From assembly GCA_934630445.1 (NCBI GenBank), contig CAKTWY010000090.1, forward strand, positions 1-9,996: 9,996 nucleotides of DNA, written 5' to 3'. Positions 6,284-9,996 of this stretch are shown here, one piece after another (the first letter of the stretch is position 1; the number at the start of each line of letters is the position of its first letter). This DNA is from an uncultured Eubacteriales bacterium. GTDB lineage: Bacteria > Bacillota > Clostridia > Oscillospirales > Butyricicoccaceae. The notes under the pieces are model-generated. The model was given only the letters and a program-made list of their open reading frames with translations. It had not been told where the DNA came from and did no database searches. The position numbers and the translations under genes were made by a program.

Positions 6284-7455
6284 ATTTTTCCCATCACCAT
6301 TACCATTTTGATTTTAATATCCTCGTCGAAAAGAACAAGATCGGCGTCTTTGCCGAGCTCAATACTGCCTTTGCATCGGGCGAGATTCAACGTTTTTGCG
6401 GGGGTCAGCGTGAGCATTTCAACCGCATCTGTCAGCGCGATGCCCGCCGAATGCGTCATTGTGCGGATCAGGCGGTCGGCTGTGCACACACTGCCGCCGA
6501 AGCTTTGCCGCCCCGGCATATACGCGACACCGTCCTCAATCTCCACGCGCTGGCCGTTGCTCAGGCTGCCGATGATGCTCTCACGCGTATCCACACCGGC
6601 GGCGCGCATTGAGTCGGTCACCAGACAAATACGTGCTTTTCCCTTTGTCTTGTAAATCAGGCGCAGAAGCGGCACAGGCAGATGGCGCCCATCGGCAATG
6701 ATCTCCACCGTAAGCTCGTCGTGCAGCAGGCCGCTCTCGGCGACGCCGAGGTACATCAGCGCATTTTTTCGTGTCAGGCGGCTGGTCGCGTTGAAAAGAT
6801 GCGTGACCATGGAGTAGCCGTTTTGAATGGCTTTTACGACGTCGTCGTCCGTACCGTCCGAGTGGCCGATCGAGGCCACGATGCCGCGGCGGCTGAGACG
6901 CCGCCCCATCTCCAGCGCGCCGTCTATCTCAGGCGCAATGGTCCATTTCACAATAGAAGGAAATTTTTCAAGAAGATCGAGATATTCTTCCGCCAGAGCA
7001 GGCTTTAGGTAGCGCGGGTCCTGCGCGCCGTTCTGCGCGGGAGAAAAGTAAGGGCCTTCCAGATGAATGCCGAGGATATTCGGCATATTTTCCCTGATCT
7101 CAGCCGCCCGCTCAATATTGCCGAGGTTGGCATACAGCTCGTCCGTTCTGCTCGACAGGGTCGTCGGCACAATGGACGTCGTGCCGTAGCGCATATGCGT
7201 GCGGCAGGCCTGGCATACGGCTTCTACAGAGCCGTCCATAAAATCGGCATTTCCAGCGCCGTGCGTATGTGTGTCGATAAAACCAGGTGAAAGATATAGC
7301 CCTCCGGCATCTATTAGTTTATCACCAAATTCTGGAAAAGACAATTTGCCGGGCAAAATCTGCACAATTTTGTCGTTTTCAATAAGAATGGAACCGTTTT
7401 TCGGTACAGCTTCCCCCGGGAGGAGAAGCCGTGCATTTTGGATGAGCGTACGCAC
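6259..7455 (-). CDS. nagA: N-acetylglucosamine-6-phosphate deacetylase family
   Basis: Amidohydrolase-superfamily enzyme of 398 residues, predicted to release acetate from an N-acetyl-hexosamine 6-phosphate in the cytosol. Metal and catalytic residues are in order: His63 and His65 (DTHTHG), Glu133 (HLEGPY), His198 (GHSDGT), His219 (THLFNATS), His258 (ADGRH) and catalytic Asp281 (VTDSMRAAG). The loop after FNA reads TSRLTRKN and lacks the HREPG-like segment of classical NagA, so substrate contacts may differ. The start is GTG (7453-7455): an in-frame TGA lies just upstream and no ATG is available nearby. AGAAGGA is about 12 bases before the start, a little far. The gene begins 17 bases after NagB and overlaps the LacI gene by 25 bases. 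Confidence 0.92.
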   Translation of the reverse strand: MRTLIQNARLLLPGEAVPKNGSILIENDKIVQILPGKLSFPEFGDKLIDAGGLYLSPGFIDTHTHGAGNADFMDGSVEAVCQACRTHMRYGTTSIVPTTLSSRTDELYANLGNIERAAEIRENMPNILGIHLEGPYFSPAQNGAQDPRYLKPALAEEYLDLLEKFPSIVKWTIAPEIDGALEMGRRLSRRGIVASIGHSDGTDDDVVKAIQNGYSMVTHLFNATSRLTRKNALMYLGVAESGLLHDELTVEIIADGRHLPVPLLRLIYKTKGKARICLVTDSMRAAGVDTRESIIGSLSNGQRVEIEDGVAYMPGRQSFGGSVCTADRLIRTMTHSAGIALTDAVEMLTLTPAKTLNLARCKGSIELGKDADLVLFDEDIKIKMVMVMGKIWVDQTEA

Positions 7456-7472
7456 CTTACATCACGATCCTT

Positions 7473-8246
7473 CTACATCAGATCGGCCTGTGAGGCCGAG
7501 TCCGCGTCAAGAAACAAAACGGCGTTTGGATGCCGCCGGATGATGGTCGCGGGGCATTCCTCCGAAATCGCGCCCTTGACAAAGCGCCCGATGATCGCAG
7601 CCTTGCTTGAAGATGGCACGATTGCGACAAGATACGGGGCGTTTGTAAGCGCAGGAATCGTCAGCGTGAGCGCCGAGGCGGGCACGTCCGAGGGCGCTTG
7701 AAACCACTTGTCGTCCACCTGCTGGCGGATGCAGACATCGTCCAGCTGGGCGTTTATCTTCACCAGGGCGGGGTCGTCAAAGCGGGCGATACCCGGGTCG
7801 TTAAAGGCAAGATGGCCGTTGGCGCCGATGCCGACGACGGAAATATCCACCGGATAGCTGCGCAGAAGATCGCTGTAGCGGGCGCATTCCTTTTGCGGAT
7901 CGGCGGCGTTGCCGTCAAGGTAATGGACGCTTTTGAAAGGCTTTTTGGTAAAAAAACGCGTGCGCAGGTAATTGCCGAAAGACTGCGGCGCATCGCCAGG
8001 CAGGCCGATATACTCGTCCATATGGAAGGCGTTGATGCGCTCCCACGGCAGGGTATCGTCCTCAAGCAGCTTGTTGAGAACATCCATCTGAGAAGGCGCG
8101 GAGGCAAAAATCATATTGACTTCACCTTTCTCGGCTGCAACCTGCCGGATCAGCCCGGCCAGATAGGACGCTCCCGTGCATCCAAGCTCGCTTCTGGTGT
8201 CGGACACGCTGATGCGCAGCGTGTCGAGGGTATATATTCTTTCCAT
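7473..8246 (-). CDS. nagB: Glucosamine-6-phosphate deaminase family, divergent branch
   Basis: Cytosolic isomerase/deaminase of 257 residues, expected to convert an aminohexose 6-phosphate to a ketohexose 6-phosphate plus ammonia. Family marks are FHMDEYIGL (Asp77) and GIGANGHLAFND with catalytic His145. It differs from E. coli NagB in two ways. The T-G-S/G-T-P phosphate loop is replaced by FASAPSQ (48-53), and the active-site Glu of FNEP is Asp150. Asn143 replaces E. coli Asp141, as I recall is common in Firmicutes. The VCIRQQV and PASALTLTIPAL segments resemble the NagB-like enzymes found in many sugar-degradation clusters. GGAGG (8255-8259) lies 8 bases before ATG 8244-8246. Function on plain glucosamine-6-phosphate is likely but not certain. 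Confidence 0.85.
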   Translation of the reverse strand: MERIYTLDTLRISVSDTRSELGCTGASYLAGLIRQVAAEKGEVNMIFASAPSQMDVLNKLLEDDTLPWERINAFHMDEYIGLPGDAPQSFGNYLRTRFFTKKPFKSVHYLDGNAADPQKECARYSDLLRSYPVDISVVGIGANGHLAFNDPGIARFDDPALVKINAQLDDVCIRQQVDDKWFQAPSDVPASALTLTIPALTNAPYLVAIVPSSSKAAIIGRFVKGAISEECPATIIRRHPNAVLFLDADSASQADLM

Positions 8247-8254
8247 ACTCCATA

Positions 8255-8259
8255 CCTCC
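8255..8259 (-). promoter_or_regulatory. Shine-Dalgarno of nagB
   Basis: GGAGG on the minus strand lies 8 bases before ATG 8244-8246. Another ATG lies between them but is out of frame, so this site selects the annotated start. Confidence 0.7.
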
Positions 8260-8268
8260 AGTTTTACG

Positions 8269-9225
8269 TCAGTTCAGCTTTTTGCGCCGCAGCACGTCGG
8301 TAAGTACGGCGATCAGAAGAATCAGACCGAGAATCGTTCTCTGCCAGTAGACGTCGACGCCCAAAAGGTTAAAGGCGTTCGTCACGATTGCCATCACGAG
8401 CACGCCGAGGAAGGAACCGAACATCGTGCCCTCGCCGCCGGAGACTGAGCAGCCGCCGATGACGCAGCCCGCGATGACGTTCATCTCCATGTTCTGGCCC
8501 TGCGTGGGGATGGCGCCGCCCATGCGCGCGGCCAGCAGAACGCCGGAAATACCAGCCATCAGACCCATGAAGGTATAGCCGAAGATGCGCAGCCTGTCGA
8601 CTTTAATGCCGGACAGATGGGCTGCTTCCTCATTCCCGCCGATAAAATAGAACTGACGGAACCAGCCGGATTTTGCAAACAGAATGCCGAAGACAAGCAT
8701 CAGTGCCAGGGAGATGATGATCGGAGTCTGCAGCCCGAAGATCTTGGCGCGGCCGACAATATTGTAGCTGTCGGGGAAGTTGGGCTTGCCCACGCCTTTT
8801 GTCAGAATGTAAATCAGCCCGCGTACGATCATCTGCATAGCGAGCGTGGTGATCATGGAGTTTACCTTGAGCTTGGAGATGATCAGGCCGTTTGCAAGGC
8901 CGACGAGCGTCGCCGCCGCCACGCCTGCCAGGATTGCCACGCCGGCGTTCATGCCTGCGTCAAGGCACAGCCCGCTGATGACGCCTGTGAAGCCCGCAAC
9001 TGCGCCGACGGACAGGTCGAACCCGCCCAGAACGAGGAGCAGCGTCATGCCGATTGCCATAATCGCCTCAAACGAGGCGCCTAGGAACACCGAATGGATA
9101 TTGCCGAACTGTAAAAATCCGGGCTTGACGACGGTCAGGATGATGCTCGCAAACACAATCGTCATAAACAGAGGAACTTCTTTGACTGCAAAAAACCGCT
9201 GCAGCCTGTTGTCTTTTTTCAGCAT
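8269..9225 (-). CDS. Sugar ABC transporter permease, RbsC family
   Basis: Integral-membrane subunit of a ribose/galactose-type ABC importer, 318 residues, close to the usual 310-340. Multiple hydrophobic segments (first at about 19-35, 54-70, 76-90, 95-116) and the family motifs GGFDLSVG (67-74) and GGNEEAAHLSGI (196-206) are visible. It ends in a basic RRKK tail. ATG 9223-9225 follows the ATPase stop by 12 bases, with GGGGG (9233-9237) as ribosome site; the ATG at 9228-9230 opens a frame that stops at once. NagB starts 22 bases after the permease stop, so import and catabolism are expressed together. Most such permeases carry pentoses or hexoses; here the neighbours point to an amino sugar, which is inference. 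Confidence 0.93.
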   Translation of the reverse strand: MLKKDNRLQRFFAVKEVPLFMTIVFASIILTVVKPGFLQFGNIHSVFLGASFEAIMAIGMTLLLVLGGFDLSVGAVAGFTGVISGLCLDAGMNAGVAILAGVAAATLVGLANGLIISKLKVNSMITTLAMQMIVRGLIYILTKGVGKPNFPDSYNIVGRAKIFGLQTPIIISLALMLVFGILFAKSGWFRQFYFIGGNEEAAHLSGIKVDRLRIFGYTFMGLMAGISGVLLAARMGGAIPTQGQNMEMNVIAGCVIGGCSVSGGEGTMFGSFLGVLVMAIVTNAFNLLGVDVYWQRTILGLILLIAVLTDVLRRKKLN

Positions 9226-9237
9226 ATCATTGCCCCC

Positions 9238-9996
9238 TCATTCTGCCAGCTGATGCATCTTAAGCAGAATTTCCGCTTCATTGAAATTTTCACGCTCATA
9301 TTCCGCCACGAGTCTGCCGCTGTTCATGACGAGGATGCGGTCGCACATATTCATCAGCTCATCGAGCTCTGACGTAATGACCAGCACGGACAGGCCTGCG
9401 CGCGACAACTCGTGGATGATGCGGTGGATATCCTCCTTTGACGCTACGTCGATCCCGCGCGTCGGGTCCATCGCAATCAGGACTTTTGGATCATCCGCAA
9501 TTGTTTTTGCAACAAGCACCTTTTGCTGGTTGCCGCCGGACAGGAAGCGGATGATCTGCCTGTCGTCGGTCATCTTGATATTCAGCATCGCACGATATTT
9601 TTCAATCATCGTGCGGATTTTGGCGTTGTTCAGAAATACGCCGCTGCACATCTTATTCAGCACGCAGGCGATCATGTTGTTATGAACGGTAGTATTCAGA
9701 AACAGCCCCTGCGTCTTTCGGTTTTCCGGAATGCACAGCACGCCGGCGTCTTTGCTGTCGCTGGGCAGCTTTACGCTGAGCGCCTTGCCTTCGATGAGAA
9801 GAGAACCGGAAGTGGCCGCGCGCGCACCATAGATCGCCTCGCACAGCTCCGTCTTTCCACAGCCAATGATGCCGGCAATGCCGAGCACTTCGCCGCGGGC
9901 GACAGAAAAGCTGATATCCGAAAAATGCTTGCCGTCGGACAGGGCGCGCACCTCAAACTCCGTGTCGCCGCGGTGGGTCCGGGCAGAAGTATCGCC
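9238..9996 (-). CDS. Sugar ABC transporter ATPase, RbsA/MglA type, C-terminal half (partial)
   Basis: Energises the importer as the tandem nucleotide-binding subunit on the cytoplasmic face. The frame is open to the right edge, so only the second ABC domain is present (252 residues; family length about 500). The GTG at 9951 is internal and is not a start. Visible motifs, counted from that codon: Walker A GIIGCGKTE (27-35), PENRKTQGL (75-83), signature LSGGNQQK (137-144), and GLSVLVITSELDEL (186-199) with the H-loop histidine replaced, as is common in these second domains. Walker B is altered: LIAMDPTRGID has Met at the Asp position and Asp at the catalytic Glu position (MD at 9466-9471). The stop adjoins the permease ribosome site. 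A binding-protein gene is expected upstream of the window. Confidence 0.92.
   Translation of the reverse strand, partial: GDTSARTHRGDTEFEVRALSDGKHFSDISFSVARGEVLGIAGIIGCGKTELCEAIYGARAATSGSLLIEGKALSVKLPSDSKDAGVLCIPENRKTQGLFLNTTVHNNMIACVLNKMCSGVFLNNAKIRTMIEKYRAMLNIKMTDDRQIIRFLSGGNQQKVLVAKTIADDPKVLIAMDPTRGIDVASKEDIHRIIHELSRAGLSVLVITSELDELMNMCDRILVMNSGRLVAEYERENFNEAEILLKMHQLAE

Overview
The window looks like part of a chromosome from an anaerobic Clostridia-type Firmicute. The base composition is moderately GC-rich by eye, ribosome binding sites are AGGAG-like, and several proteins have a Firmicute flavour: a VanH-like D-lactate dehydrogenase, a ribose-type sugar ABC transporter and a LacI repressor. 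I cannot name the genus. I see no mobile element, CRISPR array, rRNA or tRNA.

Layout. Positions 1-1218 (+) hold the 3' part of a membrane-anchored alpha/beta-hydrolase (lipase-like). It faces a minus-strand D-2-hydroxyacid (D-lactate) dehydrogenase (1296-2276), and a perfect 16-bp hairpin between them is a likely shared terminator. Next, also on the minus strand, is a polytopic membrane-protein gene (2415-3093) broken by a single-base frameshift. A short coding-like stretch (3106-3281) lies immediately upstream of it and has no usable start codon in its frame. A spacer (3309-3572) contains a strong minus-strand terminator hairpin.

From 3573 to the right edge everything reads leftward. In transcription order the genes are: tandem-ABC sugar ATPase (partial, runs off the edge), RbsC-family permease, NagB-family deaminase, NagA-family deacetylase, LacI-family repressor, and an NAD(P)-dependent aldehyde dehydrogenase that ends at the terminator. 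The junctions from ATPase to LacI are very tight (12, 22, 17 and -25 bases), so these five genes are almost certainly one operon. The aldehyde dehydrogenase follows after a 179-base gap and may be co-transcribed or have its own promoter.

How it may work: a periplasmic-binding-protein-type ABC transporter, whose binding protein and first ATPase half would lie upstream of the window, imports an amino-sugar compound. NagA removes an acetyl group from the 6-phosphate, NagB deaminates and isomerises the product to a glycolytic hexose phosphate, and LacI senses the substrate or an intermediate. An ABC importer delivers unphosphorylated sugar, so a sugar kinase is required and is not in the window. 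NagB and NagA both carry sequence variants away from the textbook enzymes, and an aldehyde dehydrogenase is not a standard member of such an operon. The true substrate may therefore not be plain N-acetylglucosamine.

The clearest second-look items are the frameshifted membrane gene with its startless upstream partner, the altered Walker B motif of the ATPase, and the divergent phosphate loop and catalytic segment of NagB.
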